Under the pieces are notes generated by a model that had not been told where the DNA came from, did no database searches, and was given only the letters and a program-made list of their open reading frames with translations. 64,000 nucleotides of DNA from Mytilus galloprovincialis (lineage: Eukaryota; Mollusca; Bivalvia; Mytilida; Mytilidae), in the NCBI RefSeq assembly GCF_965363235.1, contig NC_134851.1:37786321-37850320 (forward strand), read 5' to 3'. Position numbers and translations under genes: made by a program. Of the stretch, positions 23,401 to 34,767 are shown one piece after another. Within the stretch, counting starts at the first letter, position 1; every line of letters begins with the position of its first letter.

Positions 23401-25457
23401 AAGGTGGAAGACCTGGATGCTTCATACTTTGTATAGATATGCCTCATGGTACAAATTTTCCGTCAGTGACATGTCCAATGTCCTTGTCCTCATTTTCATG
23501 GTTCAGTGACTACTCGAAAAAAAGTTAAGATTTTTTGTAATGTAAAATTCTGTCTTATTATAAGTAATAGGATTACTATATTTAGTATGTGCGTACCTTG
23601 CAAGGTCCTCGTGCCCGTCAGACAGTTTTCACTTGACCTCGACCTCATTTCATGGATCAGTGAACATGGTTAAGTTTTGGTGATCAAGTCCATATTTCAG
23701 ATACTATAAGCAATAGGTCTAGTATATTTGGTGTATGAAAGGACTGTAAGTTGTACATGCATATATGTCCAACCGGCAGGTGTCATCTGACCTTGACCTC
23801 ATTTTCATGGTCCAGTGGTTATAGTTAAGTTTTTGTGTTTTGGTCTGTTTTACTCATACTTTACATGCTATATGCAATAGGTCTACTTTATTTGGTGTAT
23901 GAAATGATTGTAAGGTGTACATGTCTAGCTGGAAGGTGTCATCTGACCTTGAACTCATTTACATTGTTCAGTGGTCAAATGTAAGTTTTTGAGTTATGGT
24001 CTATTTTTCTAATACTATATGCAATAGGTCAACTATATTTGGTGTATGGAAATATTTTATGATCTTTATGTTAGTTGCCCAGGTTTTATTTGACCTTGAC
24101 CTCAATTTCACAGTTCATTGCTTTGTGTTAAGTATTTGTGTTTTGGTCTTTTTTTCTTAATTTACAAGCAAAAGGTCAACTATATTTGTTGTATGGAAGA
24201 ATTGTTAGCTGTACATGACTGCCTGGCATGGTTCATCTGACCTTGGCCTAATTTTTATGAGTTATTGATCAATGTTTAGTTTTCTTGGTTAATGTTGAGT
24301 TTATGTGACAGCTGAATAGAGCTTTATACATGTTATATTTAGGACTATCAACATAATATCAATGATTTATAAAGAAGGCGAGACATTTCAGTGTGTGCAC
24401 TCTTGTTGAAATTATTTTCTGGTTTTTTGACAATAAATTGAATCTGTAACTGTAATCTGCAATGAAATTGTACCAAATGAGGAGGAGGCAGATTTATTTT
24501 ATTATCCTTACTGTTAATGAAATTCCAAATAAGTGAACACAATTGGACAAAAACAATACTTTTCTGATAGATTTCAGAATTTTCTGTTTATTATTATTTT
24601 TTAATTCTGTACAATATTAAAATTTATCATACTAAAATTATTCACATGATAATATTTTTCTATCATTTCAGGTTTTGGAACCTTTCGCACAAGATAAACC
24701 TATCTGTGGCAAACTTAACAAATTTCCCGATAGCAGAATTGAAGATACCCATGATCAGCAGCCTTCCTTAGAGGAGGATCAACCTATGTCAGAAAACAGC
24801 ATGAATAGTTCTGCATCCAGTGCATATTTCTCTTGCCCTGACTTTTCATGTGATAAAGTGTTTGCTTCATCAAATAACCTTGACCGTCATTTACTCTTAG
24901 GAAATCATAGTTACCGGAAAAATACCATATCTTCTATGGATACAGCAGTTCAGATATACTCTTCCTCATGTATTGATTTGCAAAAGTACCATGAAAATGT
25001 CATTCAGGAAGCAAGTCATGAAGTTGAAATTTCAGTAAATTTGAGAGAAAAGTCAAGAAGAGGTTGGGGCTTGAAATCAAAGAGAGCAAATGTACGGTTT
25101 TCAGATAAAGTGAAAACTTACTTGCAAGAAATTTGTGCATCATGTGAAAAAACTGGCTCACGTCCTGATTTTATTGCTTTGTCAAAAGAGCTAAGGAAGG
25201 CAACAGATGAAAATGGCAACAAGCTTTTTACAAAACAAGAATGGCTTAACCCACCACAAATTAAAGGATTTATTGCAAACATAATTTCAAAATTTAAGTC
25301 GTCTTTGGCTGTAAAGAAACCACGAACAGAACTTCAGGAGGTTAATGTAGATGATGATGAAAAACTCTCAGAAGTTATATCTATGTTAGAAATGAATGAT
25401 TATAATGAAAATGCTGTTTGTATTGTAAACGAGGTTTTTTCTGCTATAAATATCTAG
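14449..25457 (+). CDS. Five-exon transposase-like gene with C2H2 finger, one in-frame TGA
   Basis: Exons 14449-14523, 15723-15797, 16382-16459, 17273-19224 and 24672-25457 each have an AG acceptor and GT donor; the first three are 75, 75 and 78 bases, and all internal junctions keep phase, giving about 988 residues. Exon 1 holds a Cys cluster ('ICNACRRKHL'), so a further 5' exon is likely (exon 1 starts with two bases of a split codon). The protein has a helical N-terminal domain, a putative RNase H-fold DDE/D core in exon 4 and a C2H2 finger plus helical domain in exon 5. From memory, unnamed proteins with this core and C-terminus are common in cnidarians, fish and molluscs. A single in-frame TGA at 18724-18726 interrupts exon 4. 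It is either an inactive transposon protein or a host-captured relative with a nonsense allele. Confidence 0.62.
14625..14830 (+). repeat. Degenerate copy of mussel dispersed repeat
   Basis: 'gatgtggaatgattgccaat' followed by 'tatggccttcaaca' in the order of the better copies at 17085-17215 and 33025-33170. It lies in intron 1 of the five-exon gene. A short frame across it is accidental. Confidence 0.6.
14909..15117 (+). repeat. Dispersed repeat, inverted partner at 49376-49545
   Basis: Shared words include 'agaaactaag', 'gtcgtcataggtaaaat', 'ctcaagcgagaaaat' and 'atgatcaacgataat'. The partner is in the opposite orientation 34 kb away. Both ends carry 'atcg'/'cgat'-type words, compatible with a small non-autonomous DNA element. 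Confidence 0.6.
17085..17215 (+). repeat. Mussel dispersed repeat
   Basis: 'gtggcatgattaccaatgag' then 'acgaccttcaacaatgagca' then 'catagtcagctataaaa'. One of at least eight copies in the window; it lies in intron 3, 60 bases before the exon 4 acceptor. A partial copy also lies at about 19291-19337. Confidence 0.65.
17273..19224 (+). CDS. Exon 4: putative DDE/D catalytic core
   Basis: 650 codons with one in-frame TGA at 18724. Candidate catalytic acidic residues: 'ILDWAMKFLP' (Asp codon at 18526), 'FLKSDNAACYH' (Asp at 18778) and the cluster 'SGKDLCDSKTG' about 45 residues later. 'QSDFVGKKGISWH' between the first two is, to my recollection, strongly conserved in the family. A CxxC-type metal-binding patch ('CEDHC', 'HETSCQKC') precedes the core. 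The exon ends CTGGAG|GTAAGA, a near-perfect donor; the reading frame runs only five codons past it, which supports the splice. Confidence 0.65.
20511..22513. mobile_element. 2.0-kb non-autonomous element with 77-bp TIRs and TAATA target duplication
   Basis: Left arm 20511-20587 and right arm 22437-22513 are inverted copies with five mismatches in 77 bases, starting GACATGTTACGAAAAGG. A 5-bp direct repeat TAATA flanks it (20506-20510 and 22514-22518). No transposase frame is seen; about 21165-21480 inside it is another mussel repeat. A 5-bp duplication and long TIRs do not point to one superfamily with certainty. Confidence 0.85.
21165..21480 (-). repeat. Mussel dispersed repeat nested in the TIR element
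   Basis: Contains 'tgtttaaccccgccacatt', 'cctgtcccaagtcagga', 'ttgttgaaggccgtacggtg' and 'ggcaatcataccacatc' in the same order as the copy at 55545-55865. Confidence 0.7.
22575..23623 (+). repeat. 1.05-kb tandem repeat, copy 2 (empty site)
   Basis: Directly follows copy 1. At 23565-23569 it has a single 'taata' running straight into 'ggatta', which is exactly the sequence expected before the TIR element entered copy 1. High identity between copies indicates a recent duplication. Confidence 0.85.
23625..24290 (+). repeat. Degenerate tandem array, unit about 160-170 bp
   Basis: 'tgaccttgacctcattttca' and 'gcaataggtctactatatttggtgtatg'-like words alternate four to five times. It lies at the 3' part of intron 4, just downstream of the 1.05-kb duplication, and the duplicated unit ends in the same vocabulary. 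Confidence 0.7.
24672..25457 (+). CDS. Exon 5: C2H2 finger and C-terminal helical domain
   Basis: The acceptor is tttcag|GTTTTG at 24671/24672, in phase with exon 4. The product has an acidic linker, then a C2H2 finger (C-x4-C-x12-H-x5-H, 'CPDFSCDKVF' ... 'HLLLGNH'), then a basic 'GWGLKSKRANVRFSDK' motif leading into a helical domain that ends near 'QEWLNPPQIKGF'. The exon has no stops before its TAG at 25455. The finger probably contacts DNA; the C-terminal domain is of unknown role. No start codon is needed because the exon is internal/terminal. Confidence 0.62.
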   Translation, partial: VLEPFAQDKPICGKLNKFPDSRIEDTHDQQPSLEEDQPMSENSMNSSASSAYFSCPDFSCDKVFASSNNLDRHLLLGNHSYRKNTISSMDTAVQIYSSSCIDLQKYHENVIQEASHEVEISVNLREKSRRGWGLKSKRANVRFSDKVKTYLQEICASCEKTGSRPDFIALSKELRKATDENGNKLFTKQEWLNPPQIKGFIANIISKFKSSLAVKKPRTELQEVNVDDDEKLSEVISMLEMNDYNENAVCIVNEVFSAINI

Positions 25458-27223
25458 AAAGTTCTGCTTTTATTATTGTAGATGAAGTTTTGATGATCCC
25501 ATAAAAATTGAAGTTTTAAAAAAAATGCTTATTTTGTGTTGTTGGAATGCTGTCTTGTGGAAATGTATCCCACATCTCCTTCTATCATTTTGTCTATAAG
25601 TTGTTTGAAATTGTGACAAGAAGAGATATTTTTTATGATCTATAAAAATTATTATCTCCTGAATATGACTGTTATACAATGTACATGATGTATGCCAAAA
25701 GTCTTGGATAGGAGACTTATTTATACTAAGATGTTGACGACAAAACAGGACTTTGTCTTTATATGCATTTTTACAAATCAATTGTCACTAAAAGTTAGAA
25801 AATATTTTTTTAGATCATTTGTTGATTATAATATGTTAATTACAGAATTATGAAGGATACATTTTTTTTTATTAAACACAATTATTCATGAAAAAGAAAT
25901 ACAACCAGATTTTTTTCTCCTTTGATCTCAAAAACCAAGTGTATATTGTCAATATGAATGTACATAAATGCAAGAATTAATCATGTTGATTTTTCAAGTT
26001 AATTATTTTATACTTTGCATTTGCATTTTATTTAAATAATTTTGATGAAAATATTATCATGATTAAGGTGGTTTTTAGTTTAACATTTCATTAGGAGTTC
26101 AGTTTGAACAAGTACATAGAAACTTTAACACACTATATAAATTGGATAAAAATATTTTTCTGACTGGGACAATAATGGTACAATGTATAACTGAAATTAT
26201 AACTTTATTCAAAGTCAGTGCCAGATTTTTTTTAAGAGACTGTTTATTTTGATTATCTTTTGAAAAGTTTCAACAAAATCATAGTTTTCACTCAAGTGTC
26301 ACTATGGTCTTTTCGTTATCAATATTTGGAACATATTTATAACTATTTATTACAATGGCAAAGGAATAGTTTATGATAAATCTGATATTAAACTGTACAA
26401 AATGATTAATATTCATTTCTAACAACAAGAAAAATTTAAATATTCTTAAAAAGAAAAAGATGTTGCATACAGAAAATTCATGCGTATTCGACACCCCCCC
26501 CCCTTTTTTTGGTGGGTGCTTATTTCCGAATAAATCATTTTAAAAGGAAAATGAACTAAATAACATACATATATGTTTCTTTATCATAGAACCATTTAAG
26601 ATAAGTCATATTCAGTGGATCAGTTAAGGTATAGATATTGAGCCCACCATTTTTTTGAAAACATCATTTTTTTCCCAAATCAGCAAATTTTGAAGTGGCA
26701 AAATTTTTTTCATTCTCAAATCCCCAGCACAATATTTTATGAAAGCAGTATGGAGTAGTAGTTTTATCAATTCATAAAAGTGATTTGAAAAATAAAGTGT
26801 TATTTTAGGCGCTACATACCTTTAAAAATTGGAAATTTGGGTTGTTTTCATTTTTTTGGCAAATTGCCATTTTTAAAAATTTGCCTCCCTTTGATGACAA
26901 TTTAATTAAGGTTTGAAATAAGGTAAAAACAAATTGTACTATGTTTGTGTATCAAATAATTTATAGTGTTTGTATGAGTTAATTCAGTGTAAAAAAAATA
27001 AATTGTTTTTAGTTGCCTACATTTTGCTGTTATTTTGAGGCCATTTTAAGAAAACCTGGATTTCCAAGATGGACGCCATGAGACAGCCATTTTAAATTTT
27101 TGAGAAAAAATAATTTGTCATTTGAAAGCTTATCCATGCAACAACTTACTGTCCAAATTATATAAAATTTGGACAACCTTGCTTCTGGACCATTTTGCAT
27201 GGTTTTCTCTGAGATCAGCTCTT
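25458..27223. other. 3' flank of the five-exon gene, no gene seen
   Basis: AT-rich, with homopolymers (a C run at about 26494-26503). No protein or RNA is supported. Its right edge abuts the cut end of copy A's last exon. Confidence 0.4.
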
Positions 27224-30200
27224 AACATCCAACCCTCTCTCTTTAAGAAGCTTTATAATGTATGTAGCATGGTCATCGTCATGTTTGTGGTCGAGGAAGT
27301 TGTATGGTATAAAATGCGTTGCCTTAGATGCAGCATACGACGAATCGTCAGGATCAACTAGAACAACCTATAATATAATGAATATATAGGAAATATTTAT
27401 CTTTAAGTTTTCAAGGTAAATTCATGCCAGGTTCGGCAATGTGTTTGGGTTAGTTGTTCTAGATATCGAAAATGAGAATCTATAATGAATATAAAATGCG
27501 GGATTTTCTCGCTGCGTTGAAGACTAGTTGGTAGCCTTCGGTTGTGTACTGCTATTTGATCGAGTTGTTGTCTCTTTGACATATTCCCAATCTCCATTCT
27601 CAATGGTATACGTGAGCCAAGGCTTCGTGTTGAAAGCCATACGTTGACCTATAATTGTTTAAGTTTTACACACTGTGATTTGAATTGAGATTATGCTCAT
27701 TTGCACATATTTAATATCTCATCTTCTTATTTCTATATAAAATACACACACCAAGACATTATTAATACGATAGACATCATAATAAATTATCATACATATT
27801 GCGTAAAGCCTTCAAACAGTGCGAGTGTTTTGAAAACTGTGATTTATCTTTTTCTATTTCGTTTTTCACCAGTGTGTTTAGATTTATAAGTTTAAATGTC
27901 CTCTCAGTTCTTACATCTCTCCCTTAAATATCAAATGACTTACATTGATACCAAACGATTTATAGCTGTCCCAAATAAACATTTTGCTAAAACCTCCAGC
28001 TCCGATTACAAGAACAGTTTTGTCTTGCATGGCAAACAGCTGTGAACGTCTTATCATGGTCTCCACTAGTGGTTTCACTGCTTCTCCCTGTCTGTGGGGA
28101 TTTAAGAACTCAAACAACTGACAATTAATGGTACAGTCATGACTGTTCACTTCTATTCCGACTGGTTCCATTTGTCCGTTTACCATTCCCAGAACGTAGT
28201 CTATACCTATCAAAACAATTGCGAAACATAAAACGTGAAATAGTAATAACTAAATTATAAAGTCATAACTTCATAGATATTTTCTTGTTTCTTTGTTGAT
28301 ATTTATCACGGTATGAGGAGAAACATGGCGGGTGTCACATGTGACGCAGGAGAAACTGAGATTATTGGTTGTTCGTGAAGTTGTGATTCTTGGGCTTAAG
28401 TTTTCTATACATTGCTTCTGTTTTGGTCTTTTTATAACAATGTATCAACTACTTTATATATAATTAACTATACAGAGTATATTTTTTATATTTTCTCAGT
28501 TTTACGTGTTTTTTTTCACATTGCAAAGGACTAAAAAAGTTGATATGTTTTACTTTAAGAAAAAAAAAAGGAGATCTAAACCTTTCAAGGTGGTGAATTA
28601 AATGAGTACTCTGTAATATGACGAATCCTTTAGAAAACAACAAAGGAACATTAAAAATACAAAACAAAAGACGACATACCGATAAGATCCGTTTGAGCTC
28701 CGACACCTCCTCTTAAATCTGTTGAAAGCGTTCGTTCAAATGCAATAATACTATCCATGATCTTTTCCGAACCTTGGGATACAGTATGTAATAGTCGTTT
28801 TATTTCTGCTTTATCCATGTTCCACATTTGCATTGTTGTTTCGAATGAATGTGGAATAGGGTTGTCGCCATTGATTGGTTGATTTTTTCAGACCTATCCC
28901 ACAAACCATCTGGGTTGCAGTTGGTGTATCGTCTATTCTTCTGCATACATTGGTCCTCAATCTGAACGAATAATCAGCTGAAAAGATTGAATGATACTTG
29001 CTTAACACTGAATGTAAAGTCAAGTTCAACTTATGTAATGATAGGCAGACATTTCAAGTCTAATATGAAATAAAAAGTTTCATGTGTGTTTCGTGTTTAG
29101 TATACAGTACACTCGTAATCAAAATAATCTGGTAAACTGGAATAAGGCTGGTGACAGATACAAACAGCCCGAAATTGTCAATGTTGATGCCCATTAACTG
29201 AGTTTCCTGTTATAATAACATCGCTCAAACGTGTCCGAATTATAACCTTGCCAAAACACGTAAAAAATGTAAGCAAACAATAGAAATTGTTGAATTTCAT
29301 CTGATCAAGCTTGCTATTATATACTGCAACAAAACACTACTGTGCCTCTGCTATACAGAATTATTAAATTATGAAATCATACCTCGCACGCGTACGTGCA
29401 TTCAGTAGAACGATTTCTTGAAACATATCTGCACGTGGACTCTTACATTTCTACTGAAGGTGATACACTTGTCTATTGCAAATATATCCTATTATCAGTC
29501 AGAATAAAGGCTATGTTCTGCTGTGACTCCTGTAGAAAGGAAGTTGTTATTTGGACATGTTTTTAAACCATTGACTTGGTTTCATAAATGTGGACACATT
29601 TCGACGTTTTCAAAAATGTACACGATCGGGCGCTAGTGTAAGGACATGTCACGTAAAGCGCAAAAAAACCATTGAAACATGTTTCGACACACAGTGGCGT
29701 TGACTTGGCACGTTTTGAGAACAGACCCTTTTCTGAGTGAATCATGTTTTTAGATATGACATTGTATTTATTACCTAGTTTTGGGTTTGTTGATTCTACA
29801 GGGTAATAAAAATCCCTCAATCATTACAGCATTTTCTACTTCCAATATGGATAATAAGTCCGTCACAGCTTTACAAATTTCTTCCACATTTGCCACTTCG
29901 TGGAACGACACGCATCTACTACCATGCCACATAATACCAGAGGGTTTAACCACGATCTAGTAAAATAAATAATGATAATCTTGTATAAATACTTTATTAA
30001 CTGATTGTTGTTTGTTTTATGTCCAGTGGCAAATGTGTCATGCATGCTAAGTTCGGTGAATACTGTGAATTTTGGAAAGCATTGCTTAATTGATATGTTC
30101 ATTTAAATCTGAATTAAGAATTTTCAGTCATTAGAAATTCTCTAAAAATATATAAATTACCAGCTACCAACACTCATATGATGATTTTTTTCTTTCAATT

Positions 30201-32296
30201 CGGGATTTTTCTTTTTATTATACGTTCTATCAAAAATGGGAGTGATTACTAGTAAAGAGAGCGCTACGCTCCCTTTGGTAAAAGAACTTTTGCAACAAAT
30301 ATTGGACTTTGAGGATCATTGGAAATCCAGAAAGATCAAGGTTATGGAAAATGCATTATGATATCTAAAGAAAAACCTATCATTCACGAATACATTTTTT
30401 TTTTCCATTTGCATTCACTAATTAAACAAAACAGTAAAACCTCACACAGCGTCGGATCTTGCTAGTTAATTTTCTTCTGTGGTCTTTATCGTAGAAAATG
30501 TTGCAATTTGTGGTAATTCAAGACAAGACTGATATCTTTAAATTTCTAAATATTCAGACAGTTTCTGTATTTAAACTTGAAAAAAAAGAAATATTTCAAA
30601 ACATTTATCTGAAAATGAATGACAAGACTATGAGCATCACGTGACCCTTGAAGATCTGAATCATCACGAAGTTTTAAGTACATCGGTTGTCTGTGTTCAG
30701 TATATGAGTAATTGCTTAATAAATGAGATAAAACATTATTCTGATGAAGGAGAAAAAATACACCAGAAGATACAAGAAAAAAAACATTGCCTCAAATCAA
30801 AGTAGTTTACCTTTCCTATTGACTCAATATTTTCTAACTTCAGGAAATGCTTAACTTTGTCTTCAATGTAATTGTTTACGTCCTTTTTTCTTTCAACAAC
30901 TATAACTTCAATATGTGCATCATTTTGGGACATTGTACTCATACGCCGGTTTGTACACAACTGCTAGTGTTTCTGGGTAATGCACACCCGCTTCCGCCAT
31001 CCATATACGAGTCAATAGTTTATCGTCCACGTATTTACACAGCTCAACAGAACTGGACATCGGGCAGTCCAAATCCAACTCAACATCAACACCATCGTTT
31101 CTTTGTCCATCAGTACATGCACGTGAGAAGAAGTTCACAAAGTAGGTACACCGTCTAGGTTTCTCGAACACATCGATAAAGGAAGTTCCGGTACGATCAA
31201 AAACAATTGCCTTTTTAACAAAAAGCGAGTGTTGACCTTCACCTTTATTAGATTTATCCTTAATGAGCCAGGTAGGTGACATCACCAGTAACATTTCGCC
31301 CGGACATTGTCGTCCACCTTCTAGCAATATCGCTAGACATTCCACTGGTGATGCCAAAACAACGATTGCAACTTCCGTACCCGGGTGGCATGTTCTCGGT
31401 TTCTGCGTTCTGTCGATAGTCTCGGGAAGATTGTTCTCAAACAAACTATATTGTAAAGCATTGTAGTAATCCTGGATATGTACATCATCTTTGGTCAGTG
31501 AGACAGTTGAGTCGGGAGGTCCTAGATCTACGTTTGTGTTCCAGGCAGTATAACTACCTACTGTCGTCGTATATTCCTCTGCCTTCTTAGCTAGTTCCTC
31601 CTGCTTCCTAGTAATCTCGTCCTAAATGCAAAAGTAAGTGTCTTTAAATAACAATAAATGAAGATGCCAGACTGAATTTCCTTGTGTTAAAAATACATAG
31701 AGAATTAATAGAACTTATATAGATATATAATTATTTCGTAAAAAGCTTCCATTTAAAAAAAAAAGATGATATTTCATGATTGCCTACGAGCCGACCTTCA
31801 AACGGAAACGAAAAGATAAATGAAACGTCAAAAAAAGTAGAACAGATTCCCATTTCCGAACGCACATTATCTTAAAAATGTTTATCTAAGAAAAGTCAAT
31901 GCACTTTTTTTGTTTACTTAACTTAACAAAAAATTTGAAGATTTTTGAGAGTATACTTAATGTTTATTCAAGTAGGTATACTTGGCTTACTGGCATTTTT
32001 TATATTTACAATGGATCAAATATCATTGACATGCACTTTCTATAAATATAAGTGTTTGCCATGAAAAATGTATAATATTACATTTTAGAAAGTACGTGAC
32101 ATTTAAATTTAATTTTTTCACACAATTTTCTGTTAAAATGGATATAACATTTCATTATCATATTTATATGTAATATCATCGTTATCAATATTATATCATT
32201 ATCATTATTGATCACAATTATAATTCTGGAAGTAAATCATGTAAATAGGAATGTGTGCATTTGCATCAAATAATGATTCTCCTCATGGTTTTTTTA

Positions 32297-32560
32297 TACC
32301 CCCGCTTTAAAAAAAGGGGGGTATACTGTTTTACCTCTGTCTGTCCTTCCGTCAGTCCGTCAGTCAGTCCTTGATTATGTGATTATTTGATTACAAGAGT
32401 AGACTTTTTATTTCATAATTACTTGATTATTTGATATTTCACGATCGTATTTTTGATTATTTTATTATATTGTTTAAAAATGTTACAAATGATTATCTGA
32501 TTATTTTGTTTAAAAACTTGTAATTGTGTGATTACTTGGATATCCCCATGAGGGGCCTAA
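32297..32560 (+). repeat. Repeat with 'tatacccccgctttaaaaaa' hairpin
   Basis: 'acccccgctttaaaaaaaggggggt' folds on itself, followed by a 'ctgtctgtccttccgtcagt' stretch and repeated 'tgattatttgatta' words. It is in copy A intron 1 and looks like a common molluscan interspersed repeat end. Confidence 0.45.
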
Positions 32561-32798
32561 GAACTGTAGTATCTGGTATTTTGAACAATAAAAAGTGTGC
32601 TGTATTTGTACGATTAGCATCTCTCAAATAGTTAAAATATTTATCTTATAGAGGCGATAGATACCAATGTGAAATTTACACTCCTAACTTGTTTATCTTT
32701 TAAAAACAGTCGAACTTTAAAGTAGCATTTATTGTGTTGGGGAGAGGTATGCTTTGTTTAAAAAATATTGTGATTCTAAATTTCCTGAAAAGACATTT

Positions 32799-32938
32799 CT
32801 TGTTACGTAAAGGAGATAAATAGTGCAAATTAGGGGAGGGACGGGTATTAATTCAGCATTGAAGCCATTACTTGTTACGTAAAGGAGGTAAATAGTGCAA
32901 ATTAAGGGAGGAGCGGGTATTAATTCAACATTGAGTTT
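32799..32938. repeat. Two-unit tandem repeat, 72-bp period
   Basis: 'cttgttacgtaaaggag' begins both units (32799 and 32871); each continues 'taaatagtgcaaatta' and 'cgggtattaattca'. Copy A intron 1. Confidence 0.75.
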
Positions 32939-33024
32939 CAAAAATAAGTTGTGTCCTTGTATGCTTTTGAAACAGAACTATATACGGTATTTCATTTTGC
33001 TTAGTTTCTTTTGTACAAAAAAGA

Positions 33025-33170
33025 AGATGTGGTATGATTGTCATTGCAATGAGACAACTCTCCACGAGAGACCAAAATGACACAGAAATTAACAATTATA
33101 TGTCACCATACGGCCTTCAACAATGAGCAAAGCCCATACCGCATAGTCAGCTATAAAAAGTTCCGAAAAA
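33025..33170 (+). repeat. Mussel dispersed repeat
   Basis: 'gatgtggtatgattgtcatt', 'ccatacggccttcaacaatg' and 'ccgcatagtcagctataaaa' in order. It is the best-preserved copy here. Adjacent 33180-33560 holds further pieces of the related family ('aaccccgctgcattg'). Confidence 0.7.
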
Positions 33171-33817
33171 CAATTTAAACGAGTAACCTATTCTGACATC
33201 GGACTCAGACTTCATTTAAACGGAGTTTACTTTGCGTTTTGCTGTGTGTTTCCTTATTCTACATAAGCCTAGAGATATAGGGGAGGGTTGAGATTCCACA
33301 AATCATGTTTAACCCCGCTGCATTGTTTGCGCCTGTCCCTAAAGTCAGGAGCAACTACATGGCCTTTTTTAGTCTTGCATGTTTTTTTAATTTTAGTTCT
33401 TTTATAATGTTTTGAAGTTTCAATTAGTTTGACGTCTATTTTCAATGAATTTGTACATTTTTTTTATTTAGGGGTATGATGAGGCCCACCTCCGGGTGCG
33501 GGACTTTCTTTTTGCGTTGATGTGTAATACCACAGAATCATGGTACGTCACAGCCAGTTGCATACGAAAATAGGTCGAAAACCAAAATATTCCCTTGAAT
33601 TTGACAGTTTTGGATAATTAATCATACATTTCAATGCAGTAAACATTTCTGGGTCATAAACATATATATCTTGGTATTTCAAAGCGCAATTACTTTTTTA
33701 TTTGGGTTTCTACAGAATATTTTGGAAACTTGAGGTTACATGGTTTCTTAAACTTGCACACAGTTAAAAAAAAAAAGGGGGTGATAATTTGATTGGATAA
33801 CTGCAGTTATGGTCATT

Positions 33818-33941
33818 GGCGGATCCAGGGGGGGGGGGGGGTTCCGGGGTTGGAACCCCACCCACCTTTTTCGGCCGATAAATGCATTTGAATGGGGACA
33901 AATAGTTGGAACCCCCCCTTTTAAAATGGCTGGATCCGTCC
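33818..33941. mobile_element. Small MITE-like repeat with 'ggcggatccag' ends
   Basis: It starts 'ggcggatccag' and ends 'ctggatccgtcc', an inverted pair with mismatches at the outer end, 124 bases, with a run of about 13 G inside. In copy A intron 1. Confidence 0.5.
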
Positions 33942-34767
33942 CTGATGGTTATTTTCTTATATGCAATGAAATGCTGTGTGGATTTTTTTTCTTTAGTATT
34001 GGACAGGCCATGATAAAACTGATGCCAAGTATTTCTTTATTTGAAACAAAGATCAATTCTGCAAAATTTTCTGAAAAGTGCAGACTAATATTAGGGATAA
34101 TCAATGGTGGTATTGCACCTTGAAGACCCATTGGTGGCCTTCGGTTGTTATCTGCTCTTTGACACAATTCACCATTTCCATTCTCAATTTACATAGGTTT
34201 TTTTCTTAGATATAAATAGTTTGCTCGTTATAATTTTTCATTATTAAAATTTTACAAATCAGAGTAGTTCGTTTGATGGAAATAAGTACAAACTGACTCA
34301 ACTGAATTGAAGTCGACAAACACCCCTACCCCCCCCCCCCCTTTTTTTCCCCTCCCACCACCACCACCATCCAAAAAATGTATGTTCCATGCCTTGAATA
34401 ACAATCATATGCCTATAATTACAAATTGACAATTGTGTATGGAAAAAAGTTAGTATATCTGTATACTTTAGGGTTATATAGGTGTTTTATCTAAGTTTAT
34501 TATCTATGATATTTTAAACATATTTAATAAATGATAATTCTTATTATGCATTATAATACTTCCGCATTCGCTTACCTGTAATTGTAAAGAATTATCCTCA
34601 GCAGAAATTAATTTCTCCGTTGAAACCGACATCATCAGCTGAGATTTTTGATAAGTTTGATAGAGATTTCTTCTTAAATACGCGTCATACGTAGATGTAA
34701 ACATTGACGGACGAATGGTAGCGTGTTGTAGGTGGGGAAATCCTACACTTGGCAGCAGACGAAACAT

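Larger units (their letters stand above)
27224..34767 (-). pseudogene. Carnosine-synthase-like ATP-grasp gene, copy A (broken)
   Basis: Minus-strand exons: 34767-34576 (ATG, 'MFRLLPSVGFPHLQ'), 31621-30811, 29956-29775, 28977-28680, 28206-27944 and a stub 27367-27224, all with AG/GT borders and the same phases as copies B and C. The family joins beta-alanine or a related amino acid to histidine at the cost of ATP in the cytosol. Exon 2 carries the N-terminal domain ('CPGEMLLVMSPTWL'), exon 3 an ATP-grasp-like 'VVKPSGIMWHGSRC', exon 5 'HDCTINCQLFEFLNPHRQGE'. Compared with B and C, one extra base sits in each of three homopolymers: about 30923-30926, 29808-29812 and 28883-28888. The last exon stops matching after 'KERGLDV' at 27224, so the catalytic ATP-grasp end is absent. 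Even if the three shifts are sequencing errors, the gene lacks its active site. Confidence 0.8.

Noticed and set aside
13858-27221. A classic TIR transposon with ends at exactly these positions
   Set aside because: The two ends are not inverted copies of each other and only 'tt' is shared at the junctions; I keep the insertion as an inference but not as a defined element.
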